NCBI RefSeq assembly: GCF_018294505.1
Contig: NC_057800.1
Span: 472,552,582-472,616,581 of the forward strand
From: Triticum aestivum
Taxonomy: Eukaryota > Streptophyta > Magnoliopsida > Poales > Poaceae
Direction of reading: 5' to 3'
Length of the DNA: 64,000 bases
In this document: positions 42,599 through 53,485 of the stretch, piece after piece
Position numbering within the stretch: the stretch's first letter is position 1
How the letters are laid out: each line of letters opens with the position of its first letter
Program-made: the position numbers and the translations under genes
Notes under the pieces: model-generated
Seen by the model: only the letters and a program-made list of their open reading frames with translations
Database searches by the model: none
Told to the model about the DNA's origin: nothing

Positions 42599-44258
42599 TG
42601 ATGTCTACTACACAACCTTCTTCTTGTAGACGTTGTTGGGCCTCCAAGTGCAGAGGTTTGTAGGACAGTAGCAAATTTCCCTCAAGTGGATGACCTAAGG
42701 TTTATCACTCCGTAGGAGGCGTAGGATGAAGATGGTCTCTCTCAAGCAACCCTGCAACCAAATAACAAAGAGTCTCTTGTGTCCCCAACACACCCAATAC
42801 AATGGTAAATTGTATAGGTGCACTAGTTCGGCGAAGAGATGGTGAAACAAGTGGTATATGGATAGTAGATAAAGGTATTTTTAATCTGAAATAATAAAAA
42901 CAGCAAGGTAGCAAGTGATAAAAGTGAGCGTAAACGGTATTGCAATGATAGGAAATAAGGCCTAGGGTTCATACTTTCACTAGTGTAAGTTCCCTCAACA
43001 ATACTAACATAATTGGATCACATAACTATCCCTCAACATGCAACAAAGAGTCACTCCAAATTCACTAATAGCGGAGAACAAACGAAGAGATTATGGTAGG
43101 GTACGAAACCACCTCAAAGTTATTCTTTCCAATCAATCCGTTGGGCTACTCCTATAAGTGTCACAAACAGCCCTAGAGTTCGTACTAGAATAACACCTTA
43201 AGACACAAATCAACCAAAACCCTAATGTCACCTAGATACTCCAATGTCACCTCAAGTATCCATGGGTATGATTATACGATATGCGTCACACAATCTCAGA
43301 TTCATCTATTCAACCAACACAAAGGACCTCAAAGAGTGCCCCAAAGTTCTACCGAAGAATCACGACGAAAACATGTGCCAACCCCTATGCATAGGTTCAT
43401 GGGCGGAACCCGCAAGTTGATCACCAAAACATACATCAAGTGAATCAATAGAATACCCCATTGTCACCACGGGTATCCCACGCAAGACATACATCAAGTG
43501 TTCTCAAATCTTTAAAGACTCAATCCGATAAGATTACTTCAAAGGGGAAACTCAATTCATTACAAGAGAGAAGAGGGGAAGGAGAAACATAAGATCCAAC
43601 TATAATAGCAAAGCTCGCAATACATCAAGATCGTATCATCTCAAGAACACGAGAGAGAGAGAGATCAAACACATAGCTACTGGTACATACCCTCAGCCCC
43701 GAGGGAGAACTACTCCCTCCTCGTCATGGAGAGCACCGGGATGATGAAGATGGCCACCGGAGAAGGATTGCCCCCTCCGGCAGGGTGCCAGAACGGGTGT
43801 AGATTGGTTTTCGGTGGCTACGGAGGCTTTTGGCGGCGGAACTCCCGATCTATCTTTCATTCTGGAAGTTTTAGGTCACGTAGGTATATATGGGTGCAGG
43901 GAGGACGTCGGAGGAGCCACGGGGGTCCCACGAGACAGGGGGCGCGCCCTAGGGGGGGCGCCCCCCACCCTCGTGAGCATCTCGTTCCTTCCTTGACGTG
44001 GGGTCCAAGTCCATCAGGTGTGTTTCTTTCCAAAAATAACTTCTCCAGTTGATTTCGTTCCGTTTCGACTCCATCTGATATTCCTTTTCTTCAAAACACT
44101 GAAATAGGCATAAAACAGCAAATCTGGGCTGGGCCTCCGGTTAATAGGTTAGTCCCAAAAGTAATATAAAAGTGGATAATAAAGCCCAATATTGCCCAAA
44201 ACAGTAGATAATATAGCATGGAGCAATCAAAAATTATAGATACGTTGGAGACGTATCA
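42599..44258 (-). repeat. 3' LTR of element H (1660 bp)
   Basis: On the plus strand it runs from TGATGTCTACTACAC to GAGACGTATCA. It matches 49604-51257 nearly end to end. Small frames seen in this copy recur in the other LTR and are not genes. Confidence 0.92.
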
Positions 44259-44273
44259 AGCATCCCCAAGCTT
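44259..44273 (-). other. Polypurine tract of element H
   Basis: On the minus strand AAGCTTGGGGATGCT abuts the LTR. It is identical to the tract of D at 27747-27761. Confidence 0.85.
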
Positions 44274-47200
44274 AATTCCTGCTCGTCCTCGAGTAGGTAA
44301 ATGATAAAAAGATAATTTTTGATGTGGAATGCTAGTTGGCATAATTTCAATGTAATTCTTCTTAATTGTGGCATGAATATTCAGATCCATAAGATTCAAG
44401 ACAAAAGTTTATATTGACATAGAAATAATAATACTTCAAGCATACTAACAAAGCAATTATGTCTTCTCAAAATAACATGGCCAAAGAAAGTTATCCCTAC
44501 AAAATCATATAGTCTGGCTATGCTCCATCTTCACCACACAAAGTATTTAAATCATGCACAACCCCGATGACAAGCCAAGCAATTGTTTCATACTTTTGAT
44601 GTTCTGAAACTTTTTCAATCTTCACGCAATACATGAGCGTGAGCCATGGATATAGCACTATAGGTGGAATAGAATGGTGGTTGTGGAGAAGACAAAAAGG
44701 GAGAAGATAGTCTCACATCAACTAGGTGTATCAACGGGCTATGGAGATGCCCATCAATAGATATCAATGTGAGTGAGTAGGGATTGCCATGCAACGGATG
44801 CACTAGAGCTATAAATGTATGAAAGCTCAACAAAAGAAACTAGTGGGTGTGCATCCAACTTGCTTGCTCACGAATACATAGGGCATTTTGAGGAAGCCCG
44901 TCATTGGAATATACAAGTCAAGTTCTATAATGAAAGATTCCCACTAGTATATGAAAGTGACAACATATGAGACTCTCTATATGAAGAACATGGTGCTACT
45001 TTGAAGAACAATATATGAGACTCGCTATATCATGGTGCTACTTTGAAGCACAAGTGTGGAAAAAAGGATAGTAGCATTGCCCCTTTTTTGGGCCTTCCCT
45101 TTTTTTATTTGGCCTTTCTTTTTTTCTTTTTTTGGGACAATGCTCTATTGAATGATTATCATCACACTTCTATTTACTTACAACTCAATGATTACAACTC
45201 GATACTAGAACAACGTATGACTTTATATGAATGCCTCCGGCGGTGTACCGGGATATGCAATGAATCAAGAGTGACAAGTATGAAAGAATTATGAACGGTG
45301 GCTTTGCCACAAATACAATGTCAACTACATGATCATGCTAAGCAATATGACAATGATGGAGTGTGTCGTAATAAACGGAACGGTGGAAAGTTGCATGGCA
45401 ATATATCTCAGAATGGCTATGGAAATGCCATAATAGGTAGGTATGGTGGCTGTTTTGAGGAAGGTATATGGTGGGTTTATGGTACCGGCGAAAGTTGTGC
45501 GGTACTAGAGAGGCTAGCAATGGTGGAAGGGTGAGAGTGCGTATAATCCATGGACTCAACATTAGTCATAAAGAACTCACATACTTATTGCGAAAATCTA
45601 TTAGTTATCGAAACAAAGTACTACGTGCATGCTCCTAGGGGGATAGATTGGTAGGAAAAGACCATCGCTCGTCCCCGACTGCCACTCATAAGGAAGGAAA
45701 TCAATAAATAAATCATGCTCCGACTTCGTCACATAACGGTTCACCATACGTGCATGCTACGGGAATCACAAACTTCAACACAAGTATTTCTCAAATTCAC
45801 AACTACTCAACTAGCATGACTCTAATATCACCATCTCCATATCTCAAAACAATTATCAAGTATCAAACTTCTCATAGTATTCAACACACTCATAAGAGAA
45901 TTTTATTATTCTTGAATACCTAGCATATTAGGATTTTAAGCAAATTACCATGCTATTTAAGACTCTCAAAATAATATAAGTGAAGCATGAGAGTTCATCT
46001 ATTTCTTCAAAATAAAACTATCACCATGCTCTAAAAGATATAAGTGAAGCACTAGAGCAAATGACAAACTACTCCGAAAGATATAAGTGAAGATCAATGA
46101 GTAGTCGAATAATTATGCAACTATGTGAAGACTCTCTAACATTTAATAATTTCAGATCTTGGTACTCTATTCAAACAGCAAGCAAAGCAAAATAAAATGT
46201 CATTCTAAGAATAGCAAACATCATGTGAAGAAGCAAAAATTTAGGATCAACCGATACTAACCGATAGTTGTTGAAGAAGAAAGGTGGGATGCCAACCGGG
46301 GCATCCCCAAGCTTAGATGCTTGAGACTTCTTGAAATATTATCTTGGGGTGCCTTGGGCATCCCCAAGCTTGAGCTTTTGTGTCTCCTTAATTCCTCTCA
46401 TATCACGGTCTCCCTAAATCTCAAAAGCTTCATCCACACAAAACTCAACAAGGACTCGTGAGATAAGTTAGTATAAACCATTGCCAAAACCTTATCATAC
46501 TCTACTGTAGCAAATCACTAAAATTATTATTCAACATTGCATACTAAATGCCTCTGCATATTTAATAGTCCTATCCTCAAATAGAATCATTAAAGAAGCA
46601 AACATATGCAAACAATGCAAACATAACAGCAATCTGCCTAAACAGGATAGTCTGTAAAGAATGCAGCAACATCCATACTTCCCTAGCTCCAAAAATTATG
46701 AAAGAAAATTCCCACTGTAGTAAATTTATCAGATCTTAATATGCAAAAGGTTTCAACATTTTATCACATTCTGACTTTTCTAGGGAATTATTGCAACAGC
46801 GGTAAACTTTCTGTTTTCAAACAGCAACATGTATACTTGTAACATAGGCATAGTAAAGGCTATCAATGCCACTTTTATTGAAATAAAAGATGCAAAACAT
46901 TGTTCTAAATAACAGCAAGCAAATCCTAACAAAATAAATTGACGCTCCAAGCAAAACACATATCATGTGGTGAATAAAAATATAGCTCCAAGTAAAGTTA
47001 CCGATGAACGAAGACGAAAGAGGGGATGCCTTCCGGGGCATCCCCAAGCTTAGGCTCTTGGTTGTCCTTGAATATTACCTTGGGGTGCCTTGGGAATCCC
47101 CAAGCTTAGGCTCTTGCCACTCCTTATTCCATAGTCCATCGAATCCTTACCCAAAACTTGAAAACTTCACAACACAAAACTTAACAGAAAACTCGTAAGC

Positions 47201-47768
47201 TCCGTTAGTATAAGAAAATAAATCACCACTTCAAGGTACTGTAATGAACTCATTATTTATTTATATTGGTGTTAAACCTACTGTATTCCAACTTCTCTAT
47301 GGTTTATAAACTATTTTACTAGCCATAGATTCATCAAAATAAGTAAACAACACATGAAAACAGAATCTGTCAAAAACAGAACAGTCTGTAGTAATCTGGA
47401 TCAAACGTATACTTATGGAACTCATAAAATTATCAAATAAATTGCAGGACCTGAGGAATTTATCTATTAATCATCTTCAAAAATAATAAACTAAATAGCA
47501 CTATCCAAATAAAAATGGCAGCAATTCTCGTGAGCGCTAAAGTTTCTGTTTTTGACAGCATGATCAACAAGACTTCCCCAAGTCTTCCCAAAGGTTCTAC
47601 TTGGCACAAACACTAATTAAACACATAAAACCACATCTAAACAGAGGCTAGATGAATTATTTATTACTAAACAGGAGAAAAAATCAAGGAACTAAAATAA
47701 AATTGGTTGCCTCCCAACAAGCGATGTCGTTTAATGCCCCTAGCTAGGCATGATAATTTCAATGATGC
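44274..47768 (-). other. Non-coding 3' internal region of element H
   Basis: It is collinear in part with 24949-27746 of D, read on the other strand. It holds an internal duplication with two hairpin modules (46286-47750). The conserved short frames at 44615-44833 (minus) and 45298-45534 (plus) have counterparts in D. Confidence 0.55.
46286..47750 (-). repeat. Diverged direct duplication of 736 bp, each copy with paired hairpins
   Basis: Hairpin GGGATGCC/GGCATCCC at 46286-46307 and hairpin CTTGGGG/CCCCAAG at 46343-46368 recur exactly 736 bp later at 47022-47045 and 47079-47104. Flanks match loosely, for example CACAAAACTCAACA against CACAAAACTTAACA and GTTAGTATAA in both, and AATCTGCC(T)AAACAGGATAGTCTGTA against AATCTGTCAAAAACAGAACAGTCTGTA. 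Confidence 0.65.
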
Positions 47769-49479
47769 TCACATGAAGGATAAGAATTGAAACATAAAGA
47801 GAGCATCATGAAGAATATGACTAGCACATTTAAGTCTAACATTCTTCCTATGCATAGGGATTTTGTGAGAAAACAATTTATGGGAACAACAATCAACTAG
47901 CATAGGAGAGCAAAACAAGCATAACTTCAAAATTTTAAGCACATAGAGAGGAAACTTAATATTATTGCAATTCCTACAAGCATATGTTCCTCCCTCATAA
48001 TAATTTTCAGTAGCATCATGAATGAATTCAACAATATAACCAGCACCTAAAGCATTCTTTTCATGATCTACAAGCATAGAAATTTTATTACTCTCCATAT
48101 AAGCAAAATTCTTCTTATTCGGAATAGTGGGGGCATCACAAGAGACTCGAATACTATAAATTGTTTCCACATTAAAAGAGTAATGTTTAGAGAAGGGGTA
48201 ATCATAATCATGACATGTTTTATAAATATAATCACTACTTTTTATAGCATAAGTATCATCACAATAATCATCATAGGTAGGAGGCATGCTATTATCATTA
48301 TAAATTTGCATATCAAAACTTGGGAGACTAAAAATATCATATTCATTAAATGTAGCATCCCCAAGCTTAGGACAAACATTAATTGCAGCAAATATATTCT
48401 CAAAAACATCATCTTCATCAAACATAGCATCCCCAAGCTTGGGCCTTTTCATATCATAAGCATAGTCACTCCCATCATTAATAGTATAGATAGCACCAAT
48501 AGTATAGCAATTATCATATTCTTCCAAGCAAGTGCCAAAAAGATTTTCAAGATCATAAGAAGTATCATTATCCTCCACATTTATATTTTCATAAGGCACA
48601 ATAGTAATAGGAGCAGCATTATTTGGGAGAGATATCTTTTTACCTCTCTTCCTTTTTCTTTTCTTCTTCTTCACCACATCATGTGTGGGTTCAATCCTCT
48701 TTTTGGAGCTCCTATTAATGAGATTGGTTGAATAGGAGGCTCCCCCTCGTTGCCTGATTCATCATAAGAAATAATAGGAGGATATTGGGAAGTCTCTTCC
48801 CTTTCATTAGTATTCTCTTCATCTTCTAATTGTTTTCTTTTCTTTATGTAGTTGGCAATATAAGGATTTTCAATGCAATTCACCGCACAATACATATAAA
48901 TATTTTCTAGATCAAAAACAAGAACTTTATCAAGGGCAAATTTTGGAATATCCTTAGTTATACGTTTCATTTCTTCATAACCCAAAAGAAGGCTAAGCTC
49001 TTTATGATGTTCAAGGGTAATCAAATTATCACAATATTTGGACACAAATTGATCATGAAACAAATAGCATTGGAGCTTTAAATGACCATGTTCATTGCAA
49101 AGTTCACAAGGAGCACGAAAATATTGAATCTTTCAGCACATTCATCTAGCTCTTCTTGCAACAATTTGGTTTCTAAGTACTTATGCCTCTTGCAATATCT
49201 ATCTTCCCTATTTGGTGTGTACTTGCAAACCCAGTCTACTCCACAAAAATTGACATGTTTATAGGAGGCATTTTCATCATAACTAGTGCAATCATCATTA
49301 GTATTATGGATATTCAAAGAATTCGTACTAACAACATTGCAATCATGCTCATCATTCAAATATTTAGTGCCAAACATTTTATAGATTTCTTCTTCTAGCA
49401 CTTGAGCACAATTATCCTTTCCATCATACTCACGAAAGATATTAAAAAGGTGAAGCGTATGAGACAAACTCAATTCCAT
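47769..49479 (-). pseudogene. Element H reading frame of unknown function, split by frameshifts
   Basis: Three frames follow one another leftwards: 49479-49078, 49063-48671 and 48677-47769. They appear to be one ancestral protein of about 560 residues. The first begins MELSLSHTLHLFNIFREYDG and has Cys/His pairs (CGVDWVCKY, YCKRHKYLE). The second has LLLGYEEMKRITKDIPKFAL and an acidic end. The third begins with a lysine/arginine run (KKKKRKRKRGKK, a possible nuclear signal), then very acidic, tyrosine-rich sequence in which PKLGDA occurs twice. I recognise no gag, protease or polymerase motif. Related hypothetical proteins are common in wheat repeats as I recall them. Its role is unknown. Confidence 0.6.
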
Positions 49480-49574
49480 TTTTTATAGTTTTCTTTTATA
49501 AACTAAACTAGTGATAAAACAAGAAACTAAAAGACTCGATTGCAAGATCTAAAGATATACCTTCAAGCACTCAC

Positions 49575-49593
49575 CTCCCCGGCAACGGCGCCA
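49575..49593 (-). other. Primer binding site of element H, tRNA-Asp type
   Basis: On the minus strand the site reads TGGCGCCGTTGCCGGGGAG, complementary to the 3' end of tRNA-Asp. It lies ten bases inside the 5' LTR. Confidence 0.9.
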
Positions 49594-49603
49594 GAAAAGA
49601 GCT

Positions 49604-51257
49604 TGATGTCTACTACACAACCTTCTTCTTGTAGACGTTGTTGGGCCTCCAAGTGCAGAGGTTTGTAGGACAGTAGCAAATTTCCCTCAAGTGGATGACC
49701 TAAGGTTTATCAATCCGTAGGAGGCGTAGGATGAAGATGGTCTCTCTCAAGCAACCCTGCAACCAAATAACAAAGAGTCTCTTGTGTCCCCAACACACCC
49801 AATACAATGGTAAATTGTATAGGTGCACTAGTTCGGCGAAGAGATGGTGATACAAGTGGTATATGGATAGTAGATAAAGGTATTTGTAATCTGAAATAAT
49901 AAAAACAGCAAGGTAGCAAGTGATAAAAGTGAGCGTAAACGGTATTGCAATGATAGGAAATAAGGCCTAGGGTTCATACTTTCACTAGTGTAAGTTCCCT
50001 CAACAATACTAACATAATTGGATCACATAACTATCCCTCAACATGCAACAAAGAGTCACTCCAAAGTCACTAATAGCGGAGAACGAACGAAGAGATTATG
50101 GTAGGGTACGAAACCACCTCAAAGTTATTCTTTCCAATCAATCCGTTGGGCTATTCCTATAAGTGTCACAAACAGCCCTAGAGTTCGTACTAGAATAACA
50201 CCTTAAGACACAAATCAACCAAAACCCTAATGTCACCTAGATACTCCAATGTCACCTCAAGTATCCGTGGGTATGATTATACGATATGCGTCACACAATC
50301 TCAGATTCATCTATTCAACCAACACAAAGGACCTCAAAGAGTGCCCCAAAGTTCTACCGGAGAATCACGACGAAAACGTGTGCCAACCCCTATGCATAGG
50401 TTCATGGGCGGAACCCGCAAGTTGATCACCAAAACATACATCAAGTGAATCACGTGATATCCCATTGTCACCACAGATATCCACGGCAAGACATACATCA
50501 AGTGTTCTCAAATCTTTAAAGACTCAATCCGATAAGATTACTTCAAAGAGGAAACTCAATTCATTACAAGAGAGAAGAGGGGGAGGAGAAATATAAGATC
50601 CAACTATAATAGCAAAGCTCGCGATACATCAAGATCGTATCATCTCAAGAAAACGAGAGAGAGATCGATCAAACACATAGCTACTGGTACATACCCTCAG
50701 CCCCGAGGGAGAACTACTCCCTCCTCGTCATGGAGAGCACCGGGATGATGAAGATGGCCATCAGAGAAGGATTGCCCCCTCCGGCAGGGTGCCGGAATGG
50801 GTGTAGATTGGTTTTCGGTGGCTACGGAGGCTTCTGGCGGCGGAACTCCCGATCTATCTTTCGTTCTGGAAGTTTTAGGTCACATAGGTATATATGGGTG
50901 CAGGGAGGACGTCGGAGGAGCCACGAGGGTCCCACGAGACAACGGGCGCGCCCTAGGGGGGGCCCACCCTCGTGAGCACCTCGTTCCTTCCTTGACGTGG
51001 GGTCCAAGTCCATCAGGTGTGTTTCCTTCCAAAAATAACTTTTCCAGTTGATTTCGTTCCGTTTTGACTCCGTCTGATATTCCTTTTCTTCAAAACTCTG
51101 AAATAGGCATAAAACAGCAAATCTGGGTTGGGCCTCCGGTTAATAGGTTAGTCCCAAAAGTAATATAAAAGTGGATAATAAAGCCCAATATTGCCCAAAA
51201 CAGTAGATAATATAGCATGGAGCAATCAAAAATTATAGATACGTTGGAGACATATCA
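49604..51257 (-). repeat. 5' LTR of element H (1654 bp)
   Basis: It matches 42599-44258 with scattered substitutions and short indels, for example near 50455 and 50960. The right border GACATATCA is followed by the ACGGG duplication. Confidence 0.92.
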
Positions 51258-51652
51258 ACGGGCCCGAGCACAGACGTCGTGCCTCGCCTTCTTATGCGAA
51301 GGATCCTGAAGAAAGACGATCGGCGCGCGGCTCCCATGGTGGGTGACTATCAAGCAGGTGATAACCATAGATAGATTATGCAAGAAAAGCAAACTAGCTC
51401 AGGTAAATGCAAGAACGGTACATGCCACTGGGTTGGACCCAAGCGGCTTGGGGATGATGCAGCTTGAGGGGCGCCCCTAGTAGAGTAAGCTAAAGACGTA
51501 AAGGGATACATGCCGCAGGGACAGACCCACGCGGCCTGGGAATGTTGTAGCCCAGGGGGCGATCCAGCTAAATAAACTTGGAAAATGTCTCCTGGTTTGG
51601 TTGTTGAAGGAGTGTTGGGGTAGATGAAGATGCGTGGCGAAGAAGTCGCTCC
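51258..51652 (-). other. Element C remnant without a clear domain
   Basis: This DNA resumes element C after H. All frames are broken. It follows the RT fragment in element direction and may be eroded pol. Confidence 0.35.
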
Positions 51653-52081
51653 TCACGAGCCATCGAGGCCCAAAGCCTCGGGAGGCTCTGGAGGCTCAGG
51701 TGGCCTCCCGAGGACCGTCTCCACCTCTGCCAGGACTGTGTGATGCCTGGCCTCCTGACCTACCAGGATGCTCCGCAGGTTGCGCTGGAAGGCAGCTGCC
51801 ACACTCGGCAGGCCGAACGACATGCAAACGTAGCCATGAGGTGGACCCTCACACCGTCCAGCACGCGAAGGCCAGAAGCGCTCCTGAGATGCGGCCCTGT
51901 TGAGCTCTGGGATGTCACCACCCTCTCCTAGATGGGGAGCAGCGCCAGGTGGGCGGCGGTCGCCACACATGGCTCTTGCATTCTGCAGCTCCTGAGTGGC
52001 CTTGGTGATGAACTCCTGAGCGTCGGGCGCTCCTCGCCCGGTGTCCTCCTGAGGGAAGCGTGCCATGAAGCACGCCTCCAC
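51653..52081 (-). pseudogene. Reverse transcriptase fragment of element C
   Basis: The frame contains GYVCMSFGLPSVAAAFQRNL, which matches the conserved (M)PFGL.NA.ATFQR block of gypsy RT, followed by HHTVLAEVETVL. Upstream the frame shows ACFMARFPQEDTGRGAPDAQ, from the region between protease and RT or the RT start. The fingers and the YxDD active site are missing, so an internal deletion has removed much of the enzyme. Confidence 0.65.
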
Positions 52082-52384
52082 GTGGTGCCCGAGCGCCTCT
52101 CTCGTGATGCTGGCTAGGTCCGAGGCCCTCCAGAAGAGAGCTCCCGAGCCCTGCCCGAGGAGGGCGCTGGGCGCGCCTCCCTATGTGAGGGAGGGAGGCG
52201 CCCCAGGCGCGAGCGCCGATCCTGAGGTGGCGCTATTGGAGGCGCCGCTCCCTTGAGGCCCTGTGTGGGGTAGCTGCTTCTTCTTCTTGGGGTTGGCCTC
52301 AGGAGGGTACTGCACATACGTGCTTCCAGGGTCCCCGGCTGCTGCAGCTTGGAAAGCATGCTCGAGGGAGCACGCCGCGTCTCT

Positions 52385-53392
52385 TTATTCGTAGGTGATT
52401 GTGATGATTCTGCCGCTTCCAGGCATCTTGAGGATGTTGTAGCCATGGTGGGTGACTTCCATGAATTTGGCTAGCGCTGGGTACCCGAAGATGGCATTGT
52501 ATGGTAGGCGGATGTGGGCGACGTCAATGTCAACAAGCTCGGTGTGGTAGTTGTCGCGCTGGCCGAAGGTGACAAGGAGACGAACTTGCCCTATCGGGGT
52601 GGTGGAGCCGTCAGTCACTCCTGAGAAAGACTTGGTGGGCTGGAGCTGATCGTATGGCACTTGAAGGATGTCGAACGTCTCGATGGACATGACACTGAGC
52701 CCTACATAGCCGTCGATGAGGGTCTTGGTGACTTGGACATTGCTGATGGCGGGTGAACAGAGCATCGGGAGAACGCCGATAGTTGTCGCGCATTTGAGAT
52801 GGTCCGCCGAGCTAAAGGTGATGGCATACTTGGAACATCTGAGTGGGCGCGTGGCCTCGAGCTTGGGGAGGGCTGCATTCACCTCGCGAGAGAACATCTT
52901 GAAGACGCGCTGAGAACCTGGGGCCTGAGCGCCACCCAAGATGCAGGCGATGGCGCGCGGCTCCTGGAAGCCCCCAGCCCCTTCGTCCTGTTGATGGTCG
53001 GCGTTCCTCCGTGGTGGCGGCAGCAGCAGAGGGAGACCAGGGTTGCCCTGAGGACGGTCCTCGCGAGGCTGGTCCCTCCAGGCGTCCTCACGAGGCTGGT
53101 CCTGCCAGCGGTCCTCGAGAGGCTGGTCGTGCCACTCCTGGCAGGGCCCACGGTCGTCCCAACGTCCTCCACCTCGTCCACCTCCTCGGCCGTAGCCCCG
53201 GTCATTGCGCTCGGGGCATCGACCGAATCGTCCATCTCGAATGGCCTTGAGCTCTTCACAGTCGTTGGTGTTGTGGCTGCGCACGTTGTGGAAGGCGCAG
53301 AACGTACAACTGCCCTTGGACGACTCGGGGAGGTCTCGGCCGTGCTTGGTGTCCAGCTCTGTCGCGAGCACGGCCACCCCTTTGCGCTTCAC
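52385..53392 (-). CDS. gag end and protease region of element C
   Basis: The frame is open for 335 codons. Near the start lies CTFCAFHNVRSHNTNDCEEL, a CX2CX3HX7C cysteine/histidine cluster instead of a standard knuckle. An arginine- and glycine-rich stretch with repeats of DQPREDR-type units follows (residues about 50-115). Residues about 165-330 look like a gypsy aspartic protease: LIDGYVGLSVMSIETFDILQ at the active-site position and RLPYNAIFGYPALAKFM near the end. The site reads D-G-Y-V, not D-T/S-G. The true start lies upstream, in DNA replaced by element I. The frame is open but lacks working pol beyond it. Confidence 0.7.
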   Translation of the reverse strand: MKRKGVAVLATELDTKHGRDLPESSKGSCTFCAFHNVRSHNTNDCEELKAIRDGRFGRCPERNDRGYGRGGGRGGGRWDDRGPCQEWHDQPLEDRWQDQPREDAWRDQPREDRPQGNPGLPLLLPPPRRNADHQQDEGAGGFQEPRAIACILGGAQAPGSQRVFKMFSREVNAALPKLEATRPLRCSKYAITFSSADHLKCATTIGVLPMLCSPAISNVQVTKTLIDGYVGLSVMSIETFDILQVPYDQLQPTKSFSGVTDGSTTPIGQVRLLVTFGQRDNYHTELVDIDVAHIRLPYNAIFGYPALAKFMEVTHHGYNILKMPGSGRIITITYE

Positions 53393-53485
53393 GTCCTTGA
53401 CCTTGGCCTTCTTCTCCTCTGGATCCGTAGTAGGGAGCTCGAGGAGGGAGAGACCCCCCTCCTCAGCTCATCCACACTTGGTTGC

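Larger units (their letters stand above)
42599..51257 (-). mobile_element. Complete non-autonomous Athila-like element H, minus strand
   Basis: The element is 8659 bp with LTRs of 1660 and 1654 bp, a tRNA-Asp primer site, a polypurine tract and a perfect ACGGG target duplication (42594-42598 and 51258-51262). The LTRs differ at only scattered positions, so the insertion is fairly recent. It has no recognisable gag, protease, RT or integrase. It carries one ancestral reading frame of unknown function, now in three frames. It splits element C. Confidence 0.9.
37527..53485 (-). mobile_element. Tat-like gypsy element C, minus strand, interrupted by H
   Basis: Reading leftwards from 53485 come a gag/protease frame, an RT fragment, the insertion of H (42599-51257), a spacer, an accessory gene on the opposite strand, a polypurine tract and the 3' LTR (38479-37527). 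The 5' LTR and most of gag are missing because element I begins at 53486. Pol is heavily deleted; I see no RNase H or integrase. C stands inside F; TCATT (37522-37526) is the likely target duplication. Confidence 0.75.

Noticed and set aside
42705..43443. Small frames at 42705-42914 and 43225-43443, repeated at 49710-49919 and 50230-50448
   Set aside because: They are conserved only because both lie in the two LTRs of H.
48063..48731. Plus-strand Ile-rich frame of 222 codons
   Set aside because: It is antisense to the acidic, Asp/Tyr-rich frame of H; ATC/ATA codons are the complement of GAT/TAT.
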